Positions 12,128 through 22,971 of a stretch of 64,000 nt of DNA are shown piece by piece. The DNA lies in the NCBI GenBank assembly GCA_030685235.1, contig MU839153.1:62001-126000 (forward strand). The letters are read 5' to 3'. Under the pieces are notes generated by a model. The model was not told the DNA's origin. It saw only the letters and a list, made by a program, of their open reading frames with translations, and ran no database searches. The first letter of the stretch is position 1. Each line of letters opens with the position of its first letter. Both the position numbers and the translations under genes were made by a program. This DNA is from Copromyces sp. CBS 386.78 (taxonomy: Eukaryota; Ascomycota; Sordariomycetes; Sordariales; Sordariaceae).

Positions 12128-13550
12128 TCAAAGCTTTTCTTCTTCCTCAGCCTTATTAGTCTCCTGCTCGGCCGACTTCTCCAAACACCCTATAATAAAC
12201 CCCACCAACGGCGCCACCCACTCCTTCTTAACCGGCACAAAATGACCACCAGGATGCACCACAACCACGGCATCCTCACAAGCCTCCACCAGCCTCCTTG
12301 ACCTAGACTCCTCCACAACCGTATCCAGACTTCCCAGGACATGCATCGTCGGCGTCTTGACCTTGGGCTCCCACAGCCACCCCAGCTCAGGCGGCAAGGC
12401 AAAAAACCCACTGTACGACACGCAGAACTTGAGCGGTTGTCCCTTGTTGGCGTCCCGGATCTGCTTGGCCCAGCCTTGGTGCTCGGGCGTCAAGACGGGC
12501 CGTGGATGGCCGCCCGGGGAGGAGGGGTGGTCCAGCGCTGCGGCGAGCATAGCTGCCATTGCGCCGCCTTGGGAGAAGCCGATTACGCCGTCGATTACTT
12601 GGCTGCGAACCACATGCACGCCCTCCATTTCTTTTCTTCTTTCTGCCCCATCCCCATTGGCATTGGCATTGGCGCCCTCAGTAATAACAATCCCATCAAC
12701 CACCTCCCTCCCCCCCTCCTCATTCACCGCCCTCATCACGTCCGCCAGCCGCTCAAACCCCTCGCCGATAAATCGGTAGTTCCACGTCGGCTCCTCCCGT
12801 CTGAACCAAGCCCACGAATCGGCCAACTCGGTTTCCTCGCCGGAGTTAGAACCGGGGGAGGGCTCGTAGCCGGGGATTTCCAAGACGGAAAGCCGGTTGG
12901 GAGCGGTGGGGTAGATCAAGGTGGGAACGAGGTTCAGGGGAGCAAGGGCTTTGATGACTTGTTTTTCTAGAGCGCGGGTTTTGGCGCGGAAGAGGGGGCC
13001 GGATTGGGTGTAGCCTGTGTTGTTTGGCGAGTTAGCTTCACTTGTGTTAAGGATAGAAAGTACCTAGGTGTACGGGGCGGGTTGAGTTTTTTGGGGGTGA
13101 GGAAATGCAACAAGGTGAGCGCGGTGAGTGAGTGAGATTCACCCCAGTTCGCCGGGGTGAGAGCGCGGGGTCGGCACCGCCCGGGATGAGGGGCAATCCA
13201 ATCCAATTGAACCGTCCGTGCAATCAAAAAGTGCAAACGTACGTACCATGAAGCATCAATATCCTAACCTCCTTCATCACCGGCTTCGGTTGAGGGGGTC
13301 TCTTCCCCTTCTTATTGTTTTGCTGCTTTTGCTGGGCGGGCGCATTGGCATTGGCATTGGCATTAGGCGCCGGTGTTGTCGATGCCGATGATGACTCGAC
13401 CGGAGTTGATTGCGCGCTGCTGTCGGCCATGTTGCGACGGGATCCGAACTTGTTGTACGTAGCGCTGCTGATTGAAAACGATGGGGATGGTTGAGCGCTC
13501 AGAACTTGAAATGATCTGGCGGGTGTAGTGCGGATGAGGATGCGGAACAT
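12128..13550 (-). CDS. FSH1-family serine hydrolase
   Basis: Alpha/beta hydrolase of the FSH1 (family of serine hydrolases) type, 396 residues; exons 13550-13247 and 13014-12128, intron 13246-13015 (GTACGT...CAG). The fold opens with VRILMLHGYTQSGPLFRAK, the FSH1 oxyanion strand, spanning the intron. The nucleophile elbow GFSQGGAMAAML puts Ser at about residue 249. The acid is Asp 332 in VLGSLDTVVEE and the base His 359 in HPGGHFVPVKKEW, so the triad is complete. The longest start gives MFRILIRTTPARSFQVL and about 40 residues rich in Arg and Ser with no acidic residue, resembling a mitochondrial presequence; a second ATG at 13430 (MADSSAQ) would give a cytosolic form. An Ala-Asn repeat precedes the fold, and a second one (NANANG) lies in a loop. 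The substrate is unknown; related yeast proteins are esterase-like. Confidence 0.88.
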
Positions 13551-14526
13551 ATGATGTGAAGGAGGTGAAAATGATTGAGTCGTGTTCCGAGTAAATGCGA
13601 CTGAGCTGAGACGGCCGATTTTCGGCTGAGCCCGCTGCGCCCGCTTCGGAGCCTCGTGTGAGATTCGAAATCACCTCCACACACCCACTGCCTCTGAATG
13701 CCACGCAACATCACAGACAATCGCTATCATAAACAGCTGTGAACCCAAACACGTTGTTTTGTTCTCATGATTTATTTGTATTTGCTAAGCTTTATATATG
13801 ACGTCGTCGCCTCGAGCCAAGCAGCATGTCAATGCTAAGCCGACGATTCACTCACCTTTGACTGTCCTTCATCCCAACCGACAGCCTGGTCCTCAACCTC
13901 CCCAGACCTACAAAAGAATGTAACCTCTACTGATTCCCAGATATCCGCAAGACACAAAACACAACATGGGCGCCCAGCAATGGGTCGAATTGTGATTTCT
14001 CCATGCCAGAGCGAAAACATCCAATCAATGGGGGAATCATGTGAATGTCGATTCGACACGCCGAAACCTGTCTGCTGGCAACTGCTGGTGGTGAAGCATC
14101 TGATAACTCGGGTTGCTCGGTGGACTGCGAAATGCATGGTAGCGTGTTGCATAGGACTCGCGCGCACTTGTTGTGCCATCTGTCGACTGCGTCCATCACC
14201 CATTCCTGCTATTCCTCCTCCATCTTCCTCTTGGCGCATCCTTGTTGTTGTTGTTGTCGGTTCGTCCGAGTCGCAAATGGGCCCATGTCACAGTCGCCTT
14301 GAACGAATGCAGTATCCGACACACACAAGTCACTTCATTCCGGCTTGTTTCTCCCATTATAATACACTGGCGCCAGTTCCTGCTGATGAAGATAACGGTC
14401 CATTGGGGGGGGATCGGGGTTCTCGATAGGTCTAGGGTCTGCCAAAAGCTGTCTTGTTCTTTCGTGTCGTGCTCTATTGCATCATCACACCATCGACCTC
14501 TTTTCTTCCAAAATCGTACGAGTCGC
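13551..14526. other. Intergenic, no gene recognised
   Basis: Between the 5' end of the FSH1-type gene and the 3' end of the ATP18 gene. I see no family-like reading frame; GTTGTTGTTGTTG simple sequence occurs near 14243. Confidence 0.45.
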
Positions 14527-14980
14527 TTAGTGGGCGGCGGGCTTGTTCTTGGCGTAGATGTTGCGGGGGTCGTTCTTCCACTCGTCGGCTGTTTATGGGC
14601 TGTCAGTCTCCGGGATATATGTCTCCGGAGGGAGGGAACTTGTAAAGGTAAAGGTCGTGACGTACACTGCATGAGAGAGCCCTGGAGAGAGTTGATACCG
14701 TAGGCGATGACCAAACCTGCGCCGTGTCAGTTCATGATCCTCCCTTGATATATCCCTGTCGCAGTCTGTGTATGATTGTTGTCGGACTGTCGGCGGGCAT
14801 TCGGCGATCGGCCGGGGGATATCAAAGGACGCGGGGCAGCATACCGGCAGCGAAGAAGGGAGCCATCGGCGCCACTGTTTGCAGCCATGTTAGCATGTGT
14901 CTCTTTGTTATTATCTAGGACAGCAACATACAAACGGGCGTGGGGAACTTCTTGAGGGGGGTGACGCCGAACCAAGACAT
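14527..14980 (-). CDS. atp18: F1Fo-ATP synthase subunit i/j (Atp18)
   Basis: Small inner-membrane subunit of the mitochondrial ATP synthase stator/dimer interface. Four exons on the minus strand: 14980-14932, 14874-14845, 14716-14666 and 14588-14527, giving 63 residues. Donors are GTATGT, GTATGC and GTACGT; acceptors are CAG. All joins are phase 1. The protein begins MSWFGVTPLKKFPTPV, runs through APMAPFFAAG and one membrane helix LVIAYGINSLQGSLMQ, and ends DEWKNDPRNIYAKNKPAAH. The pattern of basic start, PFFAAG, single helix and KNDPRNP-like tail is that of Atp18. Because each exon is under 65 nt, no single frame exposes the gene. Expected to be constitutively expressed with other oxidative phosphorylation genes; no regulatory site was identified. 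Confidence 0.9.
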
Positions 14981-16500
14981 GTTGACGGTATTTGCGGGCT
15001 ACTGGGTTGAAGGCCGGGAGTGGGTTTGTACGAGTGACGGATGAAGGGTCGGTCTCTGTCAAGGCGAGCGTTTTTCGTGAGCTTGCCGTCCGCCGCCGAT
15101 TGGATCGTGTTGCTGCCTGATATTTGGGGTGTCCATTTTGGAGGAGGCCCAAGCTCCAAAGTGCTCTGTGTCGGCATGCTTATAATGAGATGGTCCGTGC
15201 CCCAATTCACGCTTCCCGGCACGTGCGCACCGTTTTGGACTCGTGTGACAAATGACCCCATTCCGTGACATCATACCCCGCACTCCCGTTTGCGGGAACG
15301 GTCCCGCCTGGAGCTGCCTGATTCCGAGACATGCAATTGGTGGACTTGCTGTCACTGATGGAGTTCGAGGACCCTGCTGGACAACAAGCTGGGGCAGGAA
15401 CAACAGGGGCAGCTCCTCTTTTGCCTGGTCTCGCCAGTGCTCGCTTGAACACCTGGTTCAGGGCACTTTCAGGGCATTGTCACTGTTGGCCGTCTGAATC
15501 TTGTCAACACTCGGAAACAGGGCAATGGAAAGTAAACAAGAAAGGGTCCCAGCCGGAGAGAAGGATCAACAAGGGGTCACGGTCGGTCAAGTTGACGATG
15601 AGCAAATCACTGGAGCTTCAAGTGAAGCTATTTAGACTATCAAGAAGTGATTGTCTGTTCATCCAGACTCTTCTTATTCTCCCTTCTCTGCTGTTCAGAA
15701 GTCTCCGCTTGTTTACATATAGCAACACATCGATCACCATCACCCACCACCACCACATGCGAGACCAAGACAGTTAGACTGCGGGGAAACCAGGACTCAT
15801 CAACAAAAACACCGACCTCCTCGTTGCTACCCTAGAAAGGTCATGGTTGCACAGCCTAGCCGACACCTATCTTTCCCACACCAAACCTTGTCCTCTTTTC
15901 CGTTCACACCTTTCTCTCGGTCGTTTTGTGCGTGTGTGGAAGGACACTGGTTATTTTGGAACAAGGTGATGGTTGATTAGAAGAAACTATTGAAGGGGAA
16001 ACCACAAGGATCCAGATATAAATACCCCTCTTTGCTAACCGCACATTGCACCTTCCCATGTGCTTCACACCCCGTGCCGTGCAGTACAGTACAGGTACCA
16101 GTCTTTGGTGGTGTCGTTGTAACCTCAAGCTTCCCCGCACGCAACAACCCAAAACGCCTTCCCGCTGTTCTGCCCGTGTCAAAGCTGCTTGCTTGCCCTT
16201 CAATGCCACTTTCCTTGTGGAAGAGACGCTGTCCAACCTCGGAACATCACATCAACTGGATCGTGCCATATTGACCATATCGACCCATTCCACGAGGTTG
16301 GCTTCTTTGTTTGGCGATAATCGCATTTCACGGAGCTACAAGTATACATACCCCAGGGTACTTCGTCAACCGAACCCGACCGCATTCGTCACCTGTCGCA
16401 ATTGACCAGCACCACCACTTCGGACTCGTCGACTTGAGTTTCTCCCGACAGACCATAAACATTATCCATACGCGACCAAAACACTAGAATACTCGAAAAG
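14981..16500. other. Divergent intergenic between two mitochondrial protein genes
   Basis: 1.5 kb separating the divergently transcribed ATP18 and NIPSNAP genes. No convincing gene. A GATATAAATACCCC sequence at about 16015-16028 could be a TATA element, but is some 480 bp from the NIPSNAP start. Confidence 0.45.
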
Positions 16501-17950
16501 ATGCTATCACGACAAGCCCTGCGCACCATGCGCCCAACCACCTCCACCGCTGCTAGCCTTCTCCGACCCCTCAGCACCACTCCCAGTGTCCTTTCCAACA
16601 CGAAGAAGACCCCCTCCCTATCCGACATCAAGCCCAACGACGTCGCCTCCTTCAACGCCAAACAGAAACTTTTCCGCGAGCAGCTAGCAGAGCAGAGGCG
16701 ACAGCAGGAAGCAAGTGCGTTATAATCTAAATCCATTTTATTGTCCCATTGTCCCCTTCAAGTCTGTCTTCAACGCCCAACGCCCAACCCCAACCCCAAC
16801 CTCTCTCTCTACTAAGACGTGTCTGGCCACCAAAAAACAGAAGCAGCCCAAATCGCCGCCACCCAAGCAGCCGCCCACGAACCCCCGCGCAGAGCCGGCC
16901 CGCTCACCAATCTGATTTATGGCACAAAGGAAGGAAGAGAGCTGGATGCCCAGCTCCAAGCCAGCTTCTCGCAGGTGCTGGCGCGCGGTAAGTATGTGCA
17001 CAGCATCACGTTTGACCAGGTCAAGCCCGAGTGTGTCGACGACTATGTGGCGCTGGTGGGCGAGTGGTACCCCAAATGGGCGGGCGACAAGGAGAATAAA
17101 GTACATCTTGTGGGCAGCTGGAGGGGGGAGGTGGGGGATGTTGATACTTTTGGTAGGTTCTCTCTCTCTCCCCCGTCTCGTCTTTTTGTTGATGATTTGT
17201 TGGTGGTGGAGGGGGTGACGCTGCGCTGGCTTTTTTTTTTTTTTTTTTTTTTTTTTCCTCGCTTCGCTCGAGTCGGTGGTTGCCTTGGCGACATAGCTAG
17301 GTAGCTAGCTAGCCAGCAGGAAGCAGCAAGCGCAGCCAAAACCCATAACAACAAATCGAGCGAAGCGAGGAAAAAAAAAAAAAAAAAAGCCAGCGCAGCG
17401 TCACTCACAATAAATAGCAACAAACCAAACAGATTACTAACAGACTGCTACCCCAAAAGTCCACATCTGGGAATACCAGCGCTACACAGGCCTCCACAGC
17501 TCCCTCTCCTCGGTAACCTCGCACCCCTCAAACAACTACCCGTCCTTCTCCCGCCAACTGGCCGCCCTCCTGCACAAGCGCCACACCTCGCTAATGCAAG
17601 AGTTCTCCTTCTGGCCCACCACGCCCCCTCGCCAGCTGGGCGGCATTTTTGAATTACGCTCCTACACCCTCCACCCGGGTAACCTGCTGGAGTGGGAAAC
17701 GCACTGGCGCCGCGGCCTCAAGGCGCGCCGCGAGGTGATGGAGGGAGTGGGCGCCTGGTTCGTGCAGATTGGGGACCTGAATACCGTGCATCATTTGTGG
17801 CAGTTTGCCGACCTGGAAGAGAGGAGGAGACAGAGGGAGGAGAGCTGGGCTATCAAGGGGTGGGCGGAGACGGTGCATAAGACTGTGCCGTTGATTCAGA
17901 GTATGAAGAGTCGGATTTTGGTGCCCATGAGTTGGTCACCTGTTGCTTAG
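16501..17950 (+). CDS. NIPSNAP-family mitochondrial protein
   Basis: 338-residue protein from exons 16501-16714, 16841-17152 and 17460-17950; introns 16715-16840 and 17153-17459. The N-terminus MLSRQALRTMRPTTSTAA is Arg/Ser/Thr-rich without acidic residues, a good mitochondrial presequence. The body contains the dimeric alpha/beta-barrel NIPSNAP repeats: GKYVHSITFDQVKPE...YVALVGEWYPKW, then VHLVGSWRGEVGDVDTF joined to VHIWEYQRYTGL, and the C-terminal repeat GGIFELRSYTLHPGNLLEWE, LNTVHHLWQFADLEERR and MKSRILVPMSW at the end. NIPSNAP proteins are mitochondrial and linked to membrane trafficking and mitophagy signalling in animals; the fungal role is not established. The second intron is unusual: it encloses a long near-perfect hairpin with poly-T/poly-A arms (17215-17271 and 17356-17404). 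Confidence 0.9.
17215..17404. repeat. Inverted repeat (hairpin) inside NIPSNAP intron 2
   Basis: The left arm 17215-17271 begins GTGACGCTGCGCTGGC, then poly-T, then CCTCGCTTCGCTCGA. The right arm 17356-17404 is its reverse complement: TCGAGCGAAGCGAGG, poly-A, GCCAGCGCAGCGTCAC. The arms differ only in homopolymer length (about 26 T against 18 A). The loop is 84 bp. It lies wholly between the splice sites and is probably a small fold-back element. Confidence 0.9.
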
Positions 17951-18607
17951 AAGTAAAAAAAACCTGGGACGGCACGGCCGGACTGGGACTGGGAGGGAGG
18001 GTGGGTGCAGATGAGGGTGTGGAGAAAAGGAGAAAAGGAGAAAAGGAGAAAAGGAGGGGTGGGAAGAGGGAACGAAGAGATGGGATGGGATGGGATGGGA
18101 TGGGATGGGATTTGACGAGGACATGATGGTAATGAATCAAGAGATGGATGAATGGAATATTTGATATGGGGCTAAAGTTGGAAGATGATGATGAATTGTG
18201 AGTAATAAATGGTGCGTTTTTGTAATTAATGTCTGGGGTGTTGGGCGAGGTGAGCGAATATGGCAATTCATTACCATAAAACATGATGACTGTTAGACAA
18301 ATACCATTCGTCGTACTTGTACTCATTCCCCCCCCCCAGAAACATTTTATACCGTTGCTACCAAGAAACGAAAGCGCCTGCTAATAAACCAAACTACCCT
18401 TCATAGACTTGTTCGTGACTACTACGGACAACAATGCCGAAAACAACACATAAACCCCTTTGTATAAAACGTCCTATCCAACTCCAGCCAATGCGAACAA
18501 CAACACCAACGACTTCCATCAACACTGTCACACTCGCCCGTCCCGTCCGATCCATGATACGCTTCACTACTACTCTCCTTGGACGAGGACAAAAGCGGTC
18601 TGGCCCT
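17951..18607. other. Convergent intergenic with simple repeats
   Basis: Separates the 3' ends of the NIPSNAP (+) and Rogdi-like (-) genes. It contains AGAAAAGG tandem copies (about 18025-18055) and a GGGAT repeat (about 18081-18112). No gene seen. Confidence 0.55.
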
Positions 18608-20008
18608 CTAATCCTCCAGCTCCTCTCCCATCACCGCCGCCAGGTTCCTTCGTGTCAATCCCAACGTGTGTCCCAAAGCAGTTAGTTTTGCTGCCAACGA
18701 CAGTAAACTAGGATCAGCAGTTTCCACTCGGACTTTTTCTCTCACATAAACATCCACTTGTGCTTGTGCTTGTCCCTGCTGTTGCTGCTGCTGCTGCTGT
18801 GGTTTCCTCCCTGCCGTTCCTCCAGTCGTTGTCGTTGTCGTTGTCGTTGTTGTTGTTGTTGTCCCCGACCTCGTACTACTCCCCTCCTGAGACGACGACG
18901 ACGACGACAATGACGCAGGCATCACACCCCCCGGACTTCCCAGCGGCCCTGAGGTATGTTCCTCCCCCGCACAACAAAACCCAAACACCCTATCCGCTTC
19001 GTCATGCTCCAGTCTGCGAGCGGTGCCAATTGCAAAGGCGAGCTTGGTGCCGAATCCGACGGGGGCGTTGGCGGCTTCGAGACTGCGTAGCCAGAGAACG
19101 ATGCTGCTTTCTTGTATACTTAGATGGAAACTTATAGGTGGTATCGGTGGTGCGCCAGGGTTATTATGGTTATTGTGGTTGTGTGAGGCGGCGGCGGCAG
19201 TCAATGGAGGGATGAAATGAGAAGGGGCGATGGATCGGGTGGTCCAGGAGGGGTCGGCGGCTGTTACTAGTGGTGGACCTTTCAGGATGGCGCAGGATTC
19301 GGAGATGGATTGGGAGAGGAGACGGAGTTGGGAGGAGAGGAAGGCTGCTGAGGAGATTTGTGGTGGTGGTGGTTGTGGCTTGGTTTTGGACGTGGAAGAA
19401 GCGGTATCGGAGGAGGAGGACTCGGTCGGGTAGGTGAAGGAGAGCGTCATGGTTAGGAGGTCGAGCGAGTACGTGAGGAGGGTGTGTAAGGTGACGAGAG
19501 GGGCGAGATGGATTGGGTGGTCGGGGTTTATGGTGAGGGTTTGTTGGGGGAGGGTGCGCAGGCGGAGGTGGATGGTCTGGACAACATGTCGTCAGTCAGT
19601 GGTGGTTATGACGGGAAGGGCAGGCAGAGAGGTAGGTAGACAGACCCCCTTGACTATCCGTGTGCCGACCCGGGTTATGTGTCCCTTAACGATCTCATTT
19701 CGTGGTGTACTGAGCACCAGGGTGCTGCCCGGGTCTATCGGCGCAAGCAGGGCGTAGCAGTCTTCGAGACCATGTTTGAGGTTGGTGAGGGATTCGCGGA
19801 GTTCTTGGACAAGCCAATCGAGTTCGCGTTTCTGTCGAGGAGGAGGGCGCGCAAAGGGCGAGTTGATTAGCTCCCAGCCTTGACAAATGTCTACAGCCAT
19901 TGTGTAGACTCAAGGTAGGATGAAGAAGATGGATGGGCTTACTTGGGATGTCTCGACGGCGGTTTTAAGGTGGTCTGGCGCAATAGGTGGCCAGATTTCC
20001 ACAGACAT
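18608..20008 (-). CDS. Rav2/Rogdi-family protein (RAVE complex subunit)
   Basis: 406-residue protein; exons 20008-19943, 19831-19646 and 19576-18608, both introns phase 0 (donors GTAAGC and GTCTGT). Rogdi/Rav2 proteins act with Rav1 and Skp1 in the RAVE complex that assembles the vacuolar H+-ATPase. Family features are the N-terminal ELDWLVQELRESLTNLKHGL followed by CYALLAPIDPGSTLVLST, the middle TLTINPDHPIHLAPLVTLHT and FLSSQLRLLSQSISESCAIL, and FHLSIQESSIVLWLRSLEA toward the C-terminus. The C-terminal third carries an inserted low-complexity region with Ser and about 13 Thr in a row (near 18825-18865) and 8 Gln (near 18777-18803), after which the conserved end DPSLLSLAAKLTALGHTLGL resumes. 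The name is from pattern recognition; the family is quite divergent. Confidence 0.78.
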
Positions 20009-20590
20009 GGTTGATTATCGGTGATTCGTCTTGTTTAGGCAGGCATCCATCATCTGGCTGGAAGTGTTAAGAGGTAGAAGGATACTTGACGATAAGATGC
20101 TGCCTGTTGTGATGTTTTGCTCGAGTTGAAGCCGACTGGTCACTGGACAGCGATGGAGAGACAATGACGGATGCAGGGAGCCAAGTGGGGAGCCAAGTGC
20201 CCGCACAAGCAAGCTAAACCGCATGCAGCAGGCGGTGAGGCGGGAGGAGAATCTGGGCTTGTAAGTGACCCCACTCTTTTGAATCTTGACTGTTTCTTGA
20301 TTCGGCATTTGTCCAACACCCGTTTGACCATCTTGTTTACCATCAGTCGCGACGACAACGAAATAATATTCAAACGCTCAACTACACTTCATAGACTCAT
20401 CAGCCTGAATCACTACGATAATAAGGGATAAATTACGTCATCTGCGAAGGAAAACCCCGAATAATCCAAGCATAAAAGGATAGCCGGCGCATTAAGCCAC
20501 CCAGGCAGCTCTCGATTTTTCAATTCTCGACTCTCGAATCCCGTCGCCGCAAAGTATTCTCTACGGTACATAGGTATACATCAAGCCACG
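20009..20590. other. Divergent intergenic between Rogdi-like and POP7 genes
   Basis: About 580 bp head to head. No gene is visible; promoters of both flanking genes must lie here. AGGTATAC is present just upstream of the POP7 start. Confidence 0.5.
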
Positions 20591-21322
20591 ATGGAGGCAT
20601 CAACAACAACAACACCCAAACCGCTGCCTAACCGGCCAGACCAAAAGATGCCAGCTATCCCCAAAGGTACTACGCGCGTCGTCACTCTCTCGTCAATTTC
20701 TCTTTTCAACACCAAAGCACTAACCGAATCTTTTGATTGATCCTCAGGCTCCCGCATCCAAAAAAGACCTCTCCCCGCCCCGCTCTCCCACCGCCTCTCC
20801 ACAACAACTCTGTCGACAATACCAACCGCCGACATGGACGGCTACCGCCCACCACCGCGCGCTCCCCACACGCTCATTATAAAAGTCACATCCAACGCCC
20901 CCTTCATGTCCCTCGTCAAGCGCGTGCGCAAGGGTCTCGAATCTCCATCTTGCATGTCGCGACAACAGTCTACAAGAGGATTACCTTTGACGGCAAGGAT
21001 AGCTGCGCTGGATACTGGTGGTGGCGGTGGTGGTGGTAATGCGCAAGGGCAAGGAGAAGGAGGGCCGGTGCAAGATGCGCTGGATGATGTGGTGTTGGTG
21101 GCTACAGGGAGGGCGATTCAGAAAGCGGTGGAGGTGGGGTGCTTCTTTACGAGGGAGAGGGATCTGAATGTGTTGCTGAGGACGAGGACGGTGAGGGGCG
21201 TGGATGATGTCGTGAGAGGGGAAGAGGATGAGGGGAGTGAAGAGGAGGAGGAGGAGGGGGGTGGAGCGAGGGTGAGGGCTGTTAGTTGTGTGGAGGTGGG
21301 GGTTAGGTGGAGGGCGACGTGA
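20591..21322 (+). CDS. pop7: Ribonuclease P/MRP subunit POP7 (Alba-like, Rpp20)
   Basis: 216-residue Alba-fold RNA-binding subunit shared by RNase P and RNase MRP, acting in nucleus/nucleolus on pre-tRNA and pre-rRNA. Exons 20591-20666 and 20748-21322; intron 20667-20747 (GTACTA...CAG) splits a Gly codon. The N-terminus PLPNRPDQKMPAIPKGSRIQ is typical of fungal POP7. The Alba core is HTLIIKVTSNAPFMSLVKRV, then GLPLTARIAALD, then VVLVATGRAIQKAVEVGCFF. The C-terminal strand is RVRAVSCVEVGVRW. A glycine-rich and a Glu-rich linker interrupt the fold. Start chosen at the first ATG; the small first exon carries the conserved Pro-rich leader. Confidence 0.88.
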
Positions 21323-22044
21323 TGGTGCAAGATTCAGTTGGAAGAGAGGGAGGGGTACGTACGGCAGAGGAAGAAACATCTATTCTAGCGAGTTCAGGTC
21401 TGATTTCTAAAAGAATACCCAAATCATTGGGCATATGGAGTTTTGTCACAACAATGATACCACGGAGCAATCAATCGTCGTTTTACCTATCAGCCATCCA
21501 TTGTTTGTCATTAGCCGTCTCGCCAGATACTAGCCAGCCTTGTCTTGGCGTTTGTCCCTTGCAGCATGACCAACCATTCTGTCTTGGCGAAAGAGTCGTA
21601 CACTTCCTTAACCAACCAAACATGTCGCATAGCTAACCGAATCGAATCGCTTCTTACAGCAAATCGAAGCGGCCGTTGGTTTCATGGTCGGCCCTTTCCG
21701 GCCTCTGTTTCAGGCCGCCTTTGGTCGCCGAGACTTTTTACCGCGATGGCGGTTTCATGGGATTATGGAACGAGACCAAACTGAGAGCCGGGGTAGGCAT
21801 CGGGATCGTGGCGTGTTTCAAGAAGCCTTGTTTGTGGACGGCAACCAACGTTCTCGTCCACGCTGTATGTAAGGTATCCTACCGTGCTTGATGCCTGGAG
21901 TCTCGTATCATGCTTCTCTGCATGTCTTTCCCGTCTTCCATACGATATCTGGCCGTTGACTATGGCGGACGCAGCTGTCCGTTCGTGTGGGGATTGGAAG
22001 GAAAAATGTCTGACAGTGGTCTGTCTGTCGGGTAAGGTAATGTT
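21323..22044. other. Intergenic, no gene recognised
   Basis: About 700 bp between POP7 and the fold-back element. Short reading frames only, none resembling a known protein. Confidence 0.45.
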
Positions 22045-22047
22045 TTA

Positions 22048-22968
22048 GGGTATGATCCGTTTGGTTTTTTTAGACTTGCTCATTAGAAAAAACGGTACTC
22101 GTCAGGGCTCGAATCGCCTCCCAGACCAATGGCGCAGCCATTGGTCAGGCGGGGTTAATCGCAAAATACCATCAATTCGCAAAAAAAAGGGTACTTCCCC
22201 CGCACACCTTTTTACTAGTAAATCGAGGTAGCTCATTTGCACAGCATATTTCTCATACATGCATACCCAACCCCAAATATCGTAAATTGCACATCAGAAT
22301 ATCGTATCATTCCAATTATTTACCTACATGGTTTCGTGTACCTCATAACCGCGTTACAGGGTCACAGCAATTCAACTGCCATAGCTTAACACCCCTTCAA
22401 ATAAAGGGGTGGCACATAGAACGCATATGCACGTAAACTAAGCGACATTGCTTTGCTAGTAATTTTGCGGGGGTTCTATGTACCCTTTTTTTTTGCAAAT
22501 TGATGGTATTTTGCGATTAACCCCGCCTGACCAATGGCTGCGCCATTGGTCTGGGAGGCGATTCGAGCCCTGACGAGTACTTCTGGTGAGCAAGTTGCAT
22601 GGACCAATTTTCACCGATACAATACCTTTGAAAATGTACATTCCGTTGTTTTGGCGTTCGAAGTGCTGAAAATTTTTGGTTATAGGCGTTATAGCGGGTT
22701 TAGTAGGTGGGTGAAAAGAAATGTCGAGTATTAAATAGCCTTTTTCCTCGACAACCCGGGTAAGAAGGTTGAAGATGGATGCGAGTAATTTAGTTGGTTT
22801 AAAGTTTAAAAAGTAGAGTATTCTTACTCACCGGATGCTTACCGGATGTACATTTTGTTTACCGGGTGAAAAAGGGTACAAAGTGATTTTTAGGATTCCG
22901 GATTACGATATTCACCCGCCTTCTTACCCGGGTGAGCAAGTCTGAAAAAAAGCAAACGGATCACGCCC
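22048..22968. mobile_element. Fold-back/MITE-like element with TTA duplication (PIF/Harbinger-like)
   Basis: A 921-bp element. The left end GGGTATGATCCGTTTGGTTT and the reverse complement of the right end GGGCGTGATCCGTTTGCTTT match over about 36 bp, continuing into AGACTTGCTCA. Both ends abut TTA (22045-22047 and 22969-22971), a 3-bp target duplication. A 3-bp TWA duplication plus GGG-starting inverted ends fits PIF/Harbinger-type MITEs. Inside is a second, longer inverted repeat (22095-22194 and 22480-22580). No transposase is encoded, so it would be non-autonomous. It is not RIP-degraded, unlike the neighbouring MULE. Confidence 0.72.
22095..22580. repeat. 100-bp inner inverted repeat with palindromic core
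   Basis: Arms 22095-22194 and 22480-22580 are almost perfect reverse complements around a 285-bp spacer. Each arm contains a shorter palindrome CCAATGGCGCAGCCATTGG and a CTCGAATCGCC sequence loosely resembling a tRNA T-arm. The inner arms are longer than the outer terminal repeats, suggesting a fold-back insertion within, or duplication of, one end of the host element. Confidence 0.88.
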
Positions 22969-22971
22969 TTA

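Noticed and set aside
20930..21010. Apparent frameshift in POP7, because another frame reads ISILHVATTVYKRITFDGK
   Set aside because: The annotated frame is continuous and contains GLPLTARIAALD and VVLVATGRAIQKAVEVG, both expected in POP7; the alternative segment soon meets Trp-rich nonsense.
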